Positions 1-6,071 of a DNA stretch of 6,080 bases are shown piece after piece. The DNA is taken from the NCBI GenBank assembly GCA_025997275.1, contig BNUJ01000085.1:1-6080 (forward strand), given 5' to 3'. Each line of letters opens with the position of its first letter. Within the stretch, counting starts at the first letter, position 1. Source of the stretch: Deferribacterales bacterium (GTDB lineage Bacteria; Chrysiogenota; Deferribacteres; Deferribacterales; JAISNW01). The position numbers and the translations under genes are program-made. The notes beneath the pieces are model-generated. The model had not been told where the DNA came from and searched no databases. It was given only the letters and a program-made list of their open reading frames with translations.

Positions 1-470
1 ATTTTAATGTTCCCGTGTTTGCCAAGAAAGGTGAGGACAATGCTACTTATTACAAACACCTTGAGGCGGGTATCGCTCATGAACCGCATATTACTATGGA
101 TGATGGTGCTGACCTTGTAAGTGCAATATTAAAGAATCACCCTGAACTCCATAAGCATATTATAGGCAGTATGGAGGAAACGACTACAGGGGTGATTAGG
201 TTGAAAGCTATGCAAGAGGCGGGTGTGTTGCGTTTCCCTGTAGTAGCGGTGAACGATGTTCAAACAAAGTTTATGTTTGATAACAGATACGGCACGGGTC
301 AATCTACTATAGACGGCATTATTCGCGCTACGGATGTGCTCCTTGCGGGTAAGACGTTTGTTGTGGCGGGTTATGGCTGGTGTGGGCGCGGACTCGCGAG
401 CAGGGCGCGCGGACTTGGAGAATCGCTCACGGATAGCTGCAAGCACAGGCATATCTTTATCAGCCCATAA
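1..470 (+). CDS. ahcY: Adenosylhomocysteinase, internal fragment (partial, broken at about 419)
   Basis: S-adenosylhomocysteine hydrolase splits SAH into adenosine and homocysteine in the cytoplasm, using bound NAD. The frame is open from the left edge (reading from base 3, FNVPVFAKKGED), so the true start lies outside. Seen in order: the substrate-domain stretch HITMDDGADL, the family signature EETTTGVIRLKAM, AVNDVQTKFMFDNRYGTGQS, and the NAD-binding glycine motif GYGWCGRG near 367-390. Homology stops at GLG (411-419), where the family continues with a beta strand and an acidic residue; the remaining 17 codons to the stop at 470 are unrelated, because that DNA is the reverse complement of the gene's own 5' end. 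The rest of the NAD domain and the C-terminus are missing. About 139 residues of a protein usually 400-470 long are present, so this cannot be functional as it stands. Family identity is very secure; whether the break is biological is doubtful. Confidence 0.9.
   Translation, partial: FNVPVFAKKGEDNATYYKHLEAGIAHEPHITMDDGADLVSAILKNHPELHKHIIGSMEETTTGVIRLKAMQEAGVLRFPVVAVNDVQTKFMFDNRYGTGQSTIDGIIRATDVLLAGKTFVVAGYGWCGRGLASRARGLGESLTDSCKHRHIFISP
414..419. other. Inversion or fold-back junction inside ahcY
   Basis: Plus-strand ahcY (middle of the gene) and minus-strand ahcY (5' end) meet here. The six bases CTTGGA fit both: they encode Leu-Gly of the sense fragment and, on the other strand, Ser-Lys just after RERF. 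The gene segment between codon 37 and the start of the sense fragment is not in the window. A microhomology of this size between two parts of one gene in opposite orientation is typical of fold-back chimeras formed in amplification, and can also arise by microhomology-mediated inversion in vivo. Confidence 0.8.
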
Positions 471-524
471 AATTCTTTTCTTGCCCGCAGATGCAAGCGA
501 TTCGTCTCTAACGTCATATTTCAT
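414..524 (-). pseudogene. ahcY: Adenosylhomocysteinase N-terminal fragment (first 37 codons)
   Basis: The reading MKYDVRDESLASAGKKRI, then WADKDMPVLAAIRERFSK, matches the N-terminus of bacterial S-adenosylhomocysteine hydrolases, where an aspartate-leading helix is followed by the conserved MP.L..IRERF segment. The ATG at 522-524 lies 2 bases after the metK stop codon and has an AGGAG at 532-536 with 7-base spacing, so ahcY is translated as the next gene of the metK operon. This pairing makes sense: MetK makes SAM, methyltransferases turn it into SAH, and AhcY recycles SAH. Homology ends at codon 37 (414-416). The frame stays open to 129, but that part is the antisense of the ahcY middle fragment and is not real protein. 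The true gene probably continues on this strand and was lost at the junction. Confidence 0.85.
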
Positions 525-526
525 TA

Positions 527-1678
527 TTATGCTCCTAGTTTGCCAGCAAGAGCAGCTATTTCCCCTGCCTTGTCAGTCTTTTCCCAAGTAAAGCCATCTC
601 TGCCGAAGTGCCCGTAAGCAGCAGTACTCTTAAATATCGGTTTCCTCAGGTCTAACGCCTTTATGATACCATTAGGGGTAAGGTCAAAGATTTTATCAAC
701 AATCTTTTCTATCTCTACCTCTGGTATCTTACCCGTGCCGAACGTATCAACCAATATAGACACTGGTTTTGCCACACCTATAGCGTAAGCCACCTGTAGC
801 TCGCACTTGTCAGCAACACCCGATGCGACAATATTCTTAGCCGCCCAGCGCGCCGCATAAGCAGCAGAGCGGTCAACCTTAGTGGCATCTTTGCCGCTGA
901 ATGCGCCACCACCATGGTGACCCGAACCGCCATAACTATCAACTATTATCTTTCTGCCAGTAAGCCCGCAGTCGCCCATAGGTCCGCCAATAGCAAACCT
1001 GCCAGTCGGGTTTATGTGATAGATTATCTTATCGTCAAAAAGTTCGGCAGGGATAACGGGACGGACAACATTTTTTATAATGTCCGCACGAAGCTGTTCC
1101 ATATCAGCATCTTCGCTATGCTGAGAAGAAACAACTACCGTATGCACACGCAAAGCCTTGCCATCTTGATATTCTATCGTCACCTGAGACTTGCCGTCTG
1201 GACGCAGATAGTTCAAAAGTCCATCTTTACGAACCTTAGTCAGCCGCATACACAGCTTGTGGGCAAGCATTATCGGCAGTGGCATCAGCTCGCTAGTCTC
1301 CTTGCAGGCATAGCCAAACATCAGCCCTTGGTCACCTGCACCGCCAGGGTTAACACCCATCGCTATGTCAGGCGATTGCCTATTCAGAGCAGATATTACA
1401 CCGCAAGTTTCATAGTCAAAACCGAACTTAGCTCTAGTGTAGCCAATGTCCTTAACTACACCGCGAACGATATTTTGCACATCAGCGTAGCCCTTAGTAG
1501 AAACTTCGCCACTCACTACGACCAACCCTGTGGTAAGCATAGACTCGCATGCCACATGGCTGTCGGGGTCCTGTGATAGCAGATTATCTAACACTGCGTC
1601 AGATATCTGGTCTGCCATCTTGTCCGGGTGACCTTCCGTCACTGACTCGGACGTAAACAGATAAGTATTTTTACTCAT
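527..1678 (-). CDS. metK: S-adenosylmethionine synthetase
   Basis: Methionine adenosyltransferase makes S-adenosylmethionine from methionine and ATP with release of phosphate and pyrophosphate, as a cytoplasmic homodimer or tetramer. The protein is 383 aa, normal for the family. It shows the N-terminal TEGHPDK (14-20) with the catalytic histidine and Mg-binding aspartate, the ATP-binding hexapeptide GAGDQG (113-118), GDCGLTGRK (235-243), and the P-loop-like GGGAFSGKD (256-264) followed by KVDRSAAYAAR. The start chosen is the ATG at 1676-1678, giving MSKNTYLFTSESV: AGGAGG at 1687-1692 stands 8 bases before it. The in-frame GTG at 1685-1687 overlaps that ribosome binding site and is not a credible start. 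The gene has its own promoter in the 82-91 base gap after rimI, and ahcY follows 2 bases after its stop. It looks intact and ordinary. Confidence 0.97.
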   Translation of the reverse strand: MSKNTYLFTSESVTEGHPDKMADQISDAVLDNLLSQDPDSHVACESMLTTGLVVVSGEVSTKGYADVQNIVRGVVKDIGYTRAKFGFDYETCGVISALNRQSPDIAMGVNPGGAGDQGLMFGYACKETSELMPLPIMLAHKLCMRLTKVRKDGLLNYLRPDGKSQVTIEYQDGKALRVHTVVVSSQHSEDADMEQLRADIIKNVVRPVIPAELFDDKIIYHINPTGRFAIGGPMGDCGLTGRKIIVDSYGGSGHHGGGAFSGKDATKVDRSAAYAARWAAKNIVASGVADKCELQVAYAIGVAKPVSILVDTFGTGKIPEVEIEKIVDKIFDLTPNGIIKALDLRKPIFKSTAAYGHFGRDGFTWEKTDKAGEIAALAGKLGA

Positions 1679-1686
1679 CAAACACA

Positions 1687-1692
1687 CCTCCT
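1687..1692 (-). promoter_or_regulatory. metK ribosome binding site
   Basis: A full AGGAGG lies 8 bases upstream of the metK ATG. It decides the start, because the longer frame would begin inside this site. Confidence 0.85.
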
Positions 1693-1707
1693 TTTATAAA
1701 CTACCTA

Positions 1708-1736
1708 ATAATATACATATCTCAACGTATATTCAA
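1708..1736 (-). promoter_or_regulatory. Probable sigma-70-type promoter of metK
   Basis: On the minus strand, TTGAAT (1731-1736) and TATTAT (1708-1713) are separated by 17 bases: 4/6 and 5/6 matches to the -35 and -10 consensus. Transcription would begin near 1701, giving a leader of only about 23 bases before the ATG, just enough for the ribosome binding site. That leaves no room for a SAM riboswitch behind this promoter. Confidence 0.6.
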
Positions 1737-1769
1737 GCTAAAATTTTGCAGTCTCAGTTCTATCTTCCC

Positions 1770-2213
1770 TCACCCTAATCCCTTGCCTTCATTGACGCTC
1801 ATCTTCATCTGTATAGCGTCCCTGCCAGCACTATAGTAATTTTTAATAAGCCTGTTAGCCTCAAATCCACGTTTCTTATATAGCTTGATAGCTATTTCAT
1901 TAGTAGAATCCACCTCTAAGTGCCAAGATAAAACACCGCTATGTCTCTCAAACACATAAGATAGTATTTCCGTAGCAATCCCCTGTCCACGCACATCAGG
2001 CAAAACAGCAATAGACAAAATTTCTCCCTCGTCAAGTAGCTCCCAGATTGATATATACGCCACAGGCATATTATTCTGATAGTAAATATAGGTAAAAGAA
2101 TAGCCCTTTTCAAGCTCTGCCCGAAAATTAGCCTCGCTCCAAGCCAGCAAAAATGAGCGTTGCTCTATGCTAGACAGCAAAGCAATATCGTCAAATGTTG
2201 CTCGTCTGAGCAA
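1770..2213 (-). CDS. rimI: Ribosomal protein S18-alanine N-acetyltransferase
   Basis: GNAT-fold acetyltransferase, cytoplasmic; the family type acetylates the N-terminal alanine of ribosomal protein S18 using acetyl-CoA. Visible are LRRATFDDIALLSSIEQRSF at the N-terminus, the acetyl-CoA pyrophosphate-binding motif RGQGIA (75-80) after the strand LSIAVLPDV, and the C-terminal LEVDSTNEIAIKLYKKRGFE (99-118) typical of RimI. I prefer the TTG at 2211-2213 (147 aa) over the ATG at 2229-2231 (153 aa): a GGAGG at 2220-2224 sits 6 bases before the TTG but inside the longer frame, and the shorter protein begins where RimI proteins usually do. The reading overlaps the end of tsaB by 23 bases, so the two are probably translationally coupled. 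tsaB-rimI adjacency is common in bacteria. The exact substrate is inferred from family and neighbour. Confidence 0.88.
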   Translation of the reverse strand: MLRRATFDDIALLSSIEQRSFLLAWSEANFRAELEKGYSFTYIYYQNNMPVAYISIWELLDEGEILSIAVLPDVRGQGIATEILSYVFERHSGVLSWHLEVDSTNEIAIKLYKKRGFEANRLIKNYYSAGRDAIQMKMSVNEGKGLG

Positions 2214-2808
2214 GACTTTCCTCCGCCTCATGACGTTTCACGTAGTAGGCAACAGGTTCACACGCAAAACTCGTCCAATGCCCATGCATTATAGCTTCTG
2301 TAATGCACGACAACTGCGAATCTCTAGTGCCTATTATTAAAACGTCCTTCTCAAGCGCGCTTTCTTTAGAGATATAGACATCTGAGAATATATTGTTTGT
2401 GAAATCATAACTACGAACGGCGTATTCGCCAAATCTAATCCGCACAGCTAATGCAAGCCTCTCAAGTCCAGATACAATAGCTGCAGCATCCAGCGATGAA
2501 ACCCCTAAATGTTTCTTGCCAAGCCCAAGCGCAATACCAGCAGTAGCTGCTATACCTATACGAATACCCGTAAATGAGCCTGGACCGACTATAGAAACCC
2601 ATTCGTCAATATCCTGCGGGACAAGCCGTCTGCCTAATTTTGCACTTGTACTAGCAAAGAATTGTTTAATATTAGGAAAAAATAGCTCACCAACCATATT
2701 TTCAGAGCTAATACTATAAGAATTTAACCATCGTGCTGTGTCATTCACCATTTCAACAAGCGTGAATGACATAACAGAGCCAGAGGTGTCAGAGCACAAC
2801 GTTAACAT
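2191..2808 (-). CDS. tsaB: tRNA threonylcarbamoyladenosine biosynthesis protein TsaB
   Basis: TsaB (YeaZ) is an ASKHA-fold partner of TsaD. With TsaE it supports formation of the universal t6A modification at position 37 of tRNAs reading ANN codons; TsaB itself is a scaffold rather than the catalytic subunit. At 205 aa it has near-usual length. Visible are the N-terminal strand and phosphate loop LTLCSDTSG (2-10), the family signature VGPGSFTGIRIG (74-85), and the helix AATAGIALGLGKK after it. The C-terminus CEPVAYYVKR corresponds to the usual P.YLR ending. The ATG at 2806-2808 has no Shine-Dalgarno sequence; instead a TAGAAT ends 6 bases before it, so the mRNA may be leaderless. It opens the operon tsaB-rimI-metK-ahcY, and the Rpn gene ends 40 bases upstream. 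tsaD and tsaE are not in the window. Confidence 0.92.
   Translation of the reverse strand: MLTLCSDTSGSVMSFTLVEMVNDTARWLNSYSISSENMVGELFFPNIKQFFASTSAKLGRRLVPQDIDEWVSIVGPGSFTGIRIGIAATAGIALGLGKKHLGVSSLDAAAIVSGLERLALAVRIRFGEYAVRSYDFTNNIFSDVYISKESALEKDVLIIGTRDSQLSCITEAIMHGHWTSFACEPVAYYVKRHEAEESLAQTSNI
2220..2224 (-). promoter_or_regulatory. rimI ribosome binding site, supporting a TTG start
   Basis: GGAGG lies 6 bases upstream of TTG 2211-2213 and downstream of the ATG at 2229-2231. No comparable site precedes that ATG. Confidence 0.6.
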
Positions 2809-2814
2809 AGACTT

Positions 2815-2820
2815 ATTCTA
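2815..2820 (-). promoter_or_regulatory. Possible -10 element for tsaB, immediately before the start codon
   Basis: Minus strand reads TAGAAT-AAGTCT-ATG: a 5/6 match to TATAAT ending 6 bases from the start codon. No good -35 hexamer is seen 16-18 bases further up. Its value rests on the same spacing in front of two other genes of the window. Confidence 0.4.
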
Positions 2821-2848
2821 TTACGAGATGGCAACTATACGTGCTTTA

Positions 2849-3853
2849 TCATACAATTATATCGTTCTGTAGTTCTTTTAACTCTGAAACTGAAAGCCCT
2901 GTGAGTTCAGCAACTTTATCAAGTGCAAAGCCACTAGTCAAAAGCCCCTTGGCAATCTCTAACGCCTTTGCTCGCAAGCCTTCCAGCTTGCCTCTCTGCT
3001 CGCCCTCCAGCAAGCCCTCTAGCTTGCCTCTCTGCTCGCCCTCCAGCAAGCCTTTTTGTTTGCCCTCCTGCATACCTATTAGCATGCCCTCGTCAAACGC
3101 CTCTTCACGCCATACCCTTTTAGCTACATTGATGTCAAACTCTGATGTCAGCATACCCATATTCATTACCTCCCGTGAGTGTTTATATAGAAAGTCTTTT
3201 AGTATCCCCCGCTCTATACAGAGCCTTATAGCCCGCTCCATTGCACCAGCTAAAGCTACCTTATCCTCGCTATCTACCCCCTTTGTCTCTTGCCTAACTA
3301 CCTCTACAAACTCCGCATAGTCCCCAAGCGTTCCACTCGCTTGCAATACCTTGCTATTATGTCCTTTATTAACATTCAACACTCTCGCTTCTAACTCTAA
3401 AAAGCTATGTGTATCCTTTCTTGTTTCGTCTTTTGCAAACATCTCAGATAGCTTTATATAGTAATCATCTGCTTTTAGTGGAGTAACGCCATTATATAAC
3501 ACTATAAACTCTGGACGAGGAATTGTCAACCTGTTCCTCCTATATACCGCATCGTTATCCACCATACCTTCATATAAACGAGCTATATATTCTAAAAACC
3601 GCAACGGCATATTATCGTTTATAGTTGATTGATGTTCCATTAAAACAACTAGCTTATCCCCTATGGTAAATGATATGTCGTTTCGTCTGCCCATAAACAG
3701 AACATTCTCTAAGGTATTTATTATAATGCCATCTGACAACGTATAGGTAACATCGTCAATGGCATTGTATAGCTCAACGAGCTTCTCTTTATCAGAGAAT
3801 AGCTTGGTAAATACGCTATCCTTATACTCTCTGTTGGTATCAGTATCTGACAT
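2849..3853 (-). CDS. Rpn-family recombination-promoting nuclease / putative transposase (PD-(D/E)XK)
   Basis: Members of the Rpn (YhgA-like, 'transposase_31') family carry a PD-(D/E)XK endonuclease domain; the E. coli proteins promote RecA-independent recombination, and some act in phage defence. The 334-aa protein starts with REYKDSVFTKLFSDKE, then has the nuclease core: D59 (in RRNDISF), and E73-H-Q75 in LVVLMEHQST, followed by MPLRFLEYIARLYE. These are the D and E.Q catalytic positions, so the domain looks active. The rest is helical, with an unusual glycine/glutamate/lysine stretch at about 266-290 made of a 12-residue tandem repeat, and the ending DKVAELTGLSVSELKEL, a tail also present in the DUF3791 protein of this window. 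I chose the ATG at 3851-3853; the frame could start at a TTG at 3875-3877, but the extra residues are not family-like. It lies between the radical SAM gene and tsaB, with its own promoter. Confidence 0.88.
   Translation of the reverse strand: MSDTDTNREYKDSVFTKLFSDKEKLVELYNAIDDVTYTLSDGIIINTLENVLFMGRRNDISFTIGDKLVVLMEHQSTINDNMPLRFLEYIARLYEGMVDNDAVYRRNRLTIPRPEFIVLYNGVTPLKADDYYIKLSEMFAKDETRKDTHSFLELEARVLNVNKGHNSKVLQASGTLGDYAEFVEVVRQETKGVDSEDKVALAGAMERAIRLCIERGILKDFLYKHSREVMNMGMLTSEFDINVAKRVWREEAFDEGMLIGMQEGKQKGLLEGEQRGKLEGLLEGEQRGKLEGLRAKALEIAKGLLTSGFALDKVAELTGLSVSELKELQNDIIV
2883..2921 (-). repeat. Shared C-terminal tail repeat, copy 1 (Rpn nuclease)
   Basis: These 39 bases match 5019-5057 at 36 positions, in the same strand and reading frame. 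They encode most of DKVAELTGLSV at residues 312-324 of the Rpn protein. The match fades on both sides, which sets it apart as a discrete module. Confidence 0.85.
2985..3056 (-). repeat. 36-bp tandem repeat, two copies, inside the Rpn nuclease gene
   Basis: Two adjacent 36-bp units (2985-3020 and 3021-3056) differ only in the last few bases. They encode the 12-residue period RGKLEGLLEGEQ, and a degraded third copy can be seen on the left flank near 2971. Because the unit is a multiple of three, gain or loss of copies would lengthen or shorten a charged helical linker between the nuclease body and the C-terminal tail without breaking the frame. Confidence 0.85.
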
Positions 3854-3859
3854 AGACCG

Positions 3860-3888
3860 ACAATATAATAAAAACAAGAGATAGTCAA
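3860..3888 (-). promoter_or_regulatory. Probable promoter of the Rpn nuclease gene
   Basis: Minus strand TTGACT (3883-3888, 5/6 to consensus), 17 bases, then TATTGT (3860-3865, 4/6). The -10 ends 6 bases before the ATG, so the transcript would start at or next to the start codon. No Shine-Dalgarno sequence is present. It lies in the 38-base gap after the radical SAM stop codon. Confidence 0.5.
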
Positions 3889-3891
3889 GTG

Positions 3892-4920
<1,029 letters not shown>

Positions 4921-4927
4921 CCCGATA

Positions 4928-4932
4928 CCCCC
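4928..4932 (-). promoter_or_regulatory. Ribosome binding site of the radical SAM gene
   Basis: GGGGG 7 bases upstream of the ATG at 4918-4920. It places the start at the very edge of the GACA tract, so the tract is translated rather than part of the promoter. Confidence 0.5.
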
Positions 4933-4946
4933 AAAGAATATTTCGT

Positions 4947-4975
4947 ATGTTACAATACTCTATATGTTATGTCAA
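4947..4975 (-). promoter_or_regulatory. Promoter of the radical SAM gene
   Basis: Minus strand has a perfect TTGACA (4970-4975), a 17-base spacer and TAACAT (4947-4952, 4/6). Transcription would begin near 4940, with a leader of about 20 bases. It separates this gene from the DUF3791 gene that ends at 5003. The remaining gap sequence (4976-5002) shows no convincing terminator. Confidence 0.65.
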
Positions 4976-5002
4976 GGCTCTAAGTGGCGACTGCAATTCC
5001 CC

Positions 5003-5245
5003 TCACAATCTTTCTATATCTGCGACTGAAAGCCCTGCGAGTTCAGCAACTTTATCAGATGTTAATGCCCTTATATCTTCGGCGATTGCAAGCCCGCCCT
5101 CAATGTGCAACATATCATAGCGTTCACGGATATAGTTTAGCACGTCATACTTTTTGAATAGTTTTATCGTCTCCTCGCCAGATAGGTTATATGCATCCCT
5201 ATATTCCTCAATACAATAAACGATAAAGTCAGTTGGGCATTCCAT
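5003..5245 (-). CDS. DUF3791 protein with an Rpn-like C-terminal tail
   Basis: Small (80 aa) cytoplasmic-looking protein. Residues 1-55 fit the DUF3791 family: FIVYCIEEYRDAYNLSGEETIKLFKKYDVLNYIRERYDMLH. DUF3791 proteins are usually about 70 aa and commonly sit beside DUF3990 proteins; an antitoxin or immunity role is inferred from that pairing, not shown by the sequence. The last 18 residues, DKVAELAGLSVADIERL, are not typical of the family and repeat the C-terminus of the Rpn nuclease in this window, nearly base for base. The ATG (5243-5245) shares one base with the stop codon of the preceding gene (TAATG), and GAGG at 5253-5256 precedes it by 7 bases, so the two are translationally coupled. 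It is the last gene of the cassette. Confidence 0.82.
   Translation of the reverse strand: MECPTDFIVYCIEEYRDAYNLSGEETIKLFKKYDVLNYIRERYDMLHIEGGLAIAEDIRALTSDKVAELAGLSVADIERL
5019..5057 (-). repeat. Shared C-terminal tail repeat, copy 2 (DUF3791 protein)
   Basis: Matches 2883-2921 at 36 of 39 bases in the same frame; one run of 33 bases has a single difference. Encodes most of DKVAELAGLSV at residues 63-76 of the DUF3791 protein. Confidence 0.85.
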
Positions 5246-5502
5246 TACGCCGCCTCAGGGAACGTAATCTTGCCCGTTTCAAGCTCTTCATTCAGCAAGT
5301 TAGCCAGCGTTAAGGGGCTGAGATGCCAAAGTTTTGTGCCCTCCTCTTCAAGCAGGTAATAAAGTCGTGATAAGTATAGCAACTCAAACGCCTTGTCTTC
5401 AGAAACATTGCGGTTCTTTACTATCTCCTCAATAACAGATGGAATAAGCAGTTCAAGTATCCCCTTAAACTGCGATGGGTCGTAATCTTTTAATTCATCC
5501 AT
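5245..5502 (-). CDS. Small conserved-looking protein of the DUF3990/DUF3791 cassette, function unknown
   Basis: An 85-aa acidic protein with no signal peptide or membrane segment. It looks helical: FKGILELLIPSVIEEIVKNRNVSEDKAFELLYLSRLYYLLEEE, then TKLWHLSPLTLANLLNEELETG. I do not know a domain name for it, but similar short proteins (helix, AFELL, LL..EETK.W..S) occur between DUF3990 and DUF3791 genes from memory of such loci, so it is probably the third member of the set. A strong AGGAGG at 5511-5516 lies 8 bases from the ATG at 5500-5502, inside the end of the DUF3990 gene, which stops only 3 bases earlier. Its stop overlaps the DUF3791 start. Such packing suggests fixed stoichiometry; an antitoxin or adaptor role is a guess. 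Confidence 0.75.
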   Translation of the reverse strand: MDELKDYDPSQFKGILELLIPSVIEEIVKNRNVSEDKAFELLYLSRLYYLLEEEGTKLWHLSPLTLANLLNEELETGKITFPEAA

Positions 5503-5505
5503 AGC

Positions 5506-6006
5506 CTAGACCTCCTTGTAGCCAGTAAAGCGCAAAAATGAGATAGCTTTCTCTGTTGCTAACGCAATCTGGTCATACAGCTCCCTAACCTTTAATAGCT
5601 CTATTGCCTGTTGTTTGGTATATATGTTGTTCATATAGGCTATAATCGTCCTATATACTGTATCATTTGCAACGGGACCACGTATTATATCATACTTTTT
5701 ACCAGCATAAATATTTCTGCGGTTAGCGACTACAAAATCAAGCCATTCGTCATTAGGCGTTTCAAAGAGTAATAGATTAAGTTCTTTCAACATTAGTTCG
5801 TAATCTATTTCGTATATACTGACAAATCTGCCAGCGTTCACAGCACCAGCCCGCACCGCTCGTTTTTGAACGCTAACGGCAAACGCTCTTGCCTGCTCCT
5901 CATTAGTAGTCGTATAAAACCCGTGCCCGAAGTCAAGGGTTCTAACCGAAAAGCGCAACTCTGGCTTTTCAACGATAACGCTACTTCCATGATATACGAA
6001 ATTCAT
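5506..6006 (-). CDS. DUF3990 protein, ADP-ribosyltransferase-like, putative toxin
   Basis: 166 aa, close to the usual family size, with no signal peptide or membrane segment. It shows the DUF3990 landmarks: YHGSS (5-9), LDFGHGFYTT (24-33) followed by NEEQARAFA, YEIDYE (65-70), the long motif YDIIRGPVANDTVY (105-118), and the C-terminal QIALATEKAISFLRF (146-160). The early histidine-glycine strand and the GFY-T element are reminiscent of the NAD-binding H and Y positions of ADP-ribosyltransferases, the superfamily to which DUF3990 is assigned to my knowledge. The target is unknown and activity is not proven. It leads a three-gene operon with the 85-aa protein and DUF3791, a toxin-antitoxin-like layout. 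The ATG at 6004-6006 has no clear ribosome binding site; TATAAT ends 6 bases upstream. Confidence 0.85.
   Translation of the reverse strand: MNFVYHGSSVIVEKPELRFSVRTLDFGHGFYTTTNEEQARAFAVSVQKRAVRAGAVNAGRFVSIYEIDYELMLKELNLLLFETPNDEWLDFVVANRRNIYAGKKYDIIRGPVANDTVYRTIIAYMNNIYTKQQAIELLKVRELYDQIALATEKAISFLRFTGYKEV
5511..5516 (-). promoter_or_regulatory. Ribosome binding site of the 85-aa gene
   Basis: Perfect AGGAGG, 8 bases from the ATG, overlapping the last codons of the DUF3990 gene. It is much stronger than anything ahead of the DUF3990 gene, which would favour the small proteins over the putative toxin. Confidence 0.75.
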
Positions 6007-6012
6007 CTGCTC

Positions 6013-6041
6013 ATTATATAGTTGTCTGCACTTTCACGCAA
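6013..6041 (-). promoter_or_regulatory. Possible promoter of the DUF3990 cassette
   Basis: Perfect TATAAT at 6013-6018 and a weak TTGCGT (3/6) at 6036-6041, 17 bases apart on the minus strand. The -10 ends 6 bases before the ATG, as for the Rpn and tsaB genes. It overlaps the end of the upstream open frame. Confidence 0.45.
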
Positions 6042-6044
6042 GAG

Positions 6045-6071
6045 GTGGATACCCCTTCGCGACGCACCGAG
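6045..6071. repeat. 27-bp imperfect direct repeat, right copy (VRREGVST coding)
   Basis: Right-hand partner of 4835-4861. The core TCGCGACGCACC is identical in both copies. Confidence 0.75.

Noticed and set aside
129..413. Long minus-strand continuation of the ahcY N-terminal frame
   Set aside because: It is the antisense of the clearly coding ahcY middle fragment; no ahcY homology continues after codon 37.
914..1576. Plus-strand open frame of 220 codons
   Set aside because: It lies antisense within metK, whose family motifs are unmistakable; the plus-strand peptide resembles nothing.
1676..1769. SAM riboswitch upstream of metK
   Set aside because: The gap is under 100 bases, the promoter leaves only about 23 bases of leader, and no paired helices of a SAM-sensing fold are visible.
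1741..1769. Transcription terminator between rimI and metK
   Set aside because: There is a T/A-rich run but no convincing GC-rich stem in front of it.
2841..3320. Serine-rich plus-strand open frame
   Set aside because: Antisense shadow of the Rpn gene; its serine/proline repeats are the reverse of the 36-bp coding repeat.
3854..3877. Longer Rpn start at TTG 3875-3877
   Set aside because: The added residues are hydrophobic and unlike the family N-terminus, no ribosome binding site precedes the TTG, and the region overlaps the likely promoter.
4976..5002. Terminator after the DUF3791 gene
   Set aside because: No stable stem followed by a T tract on the minus strand.
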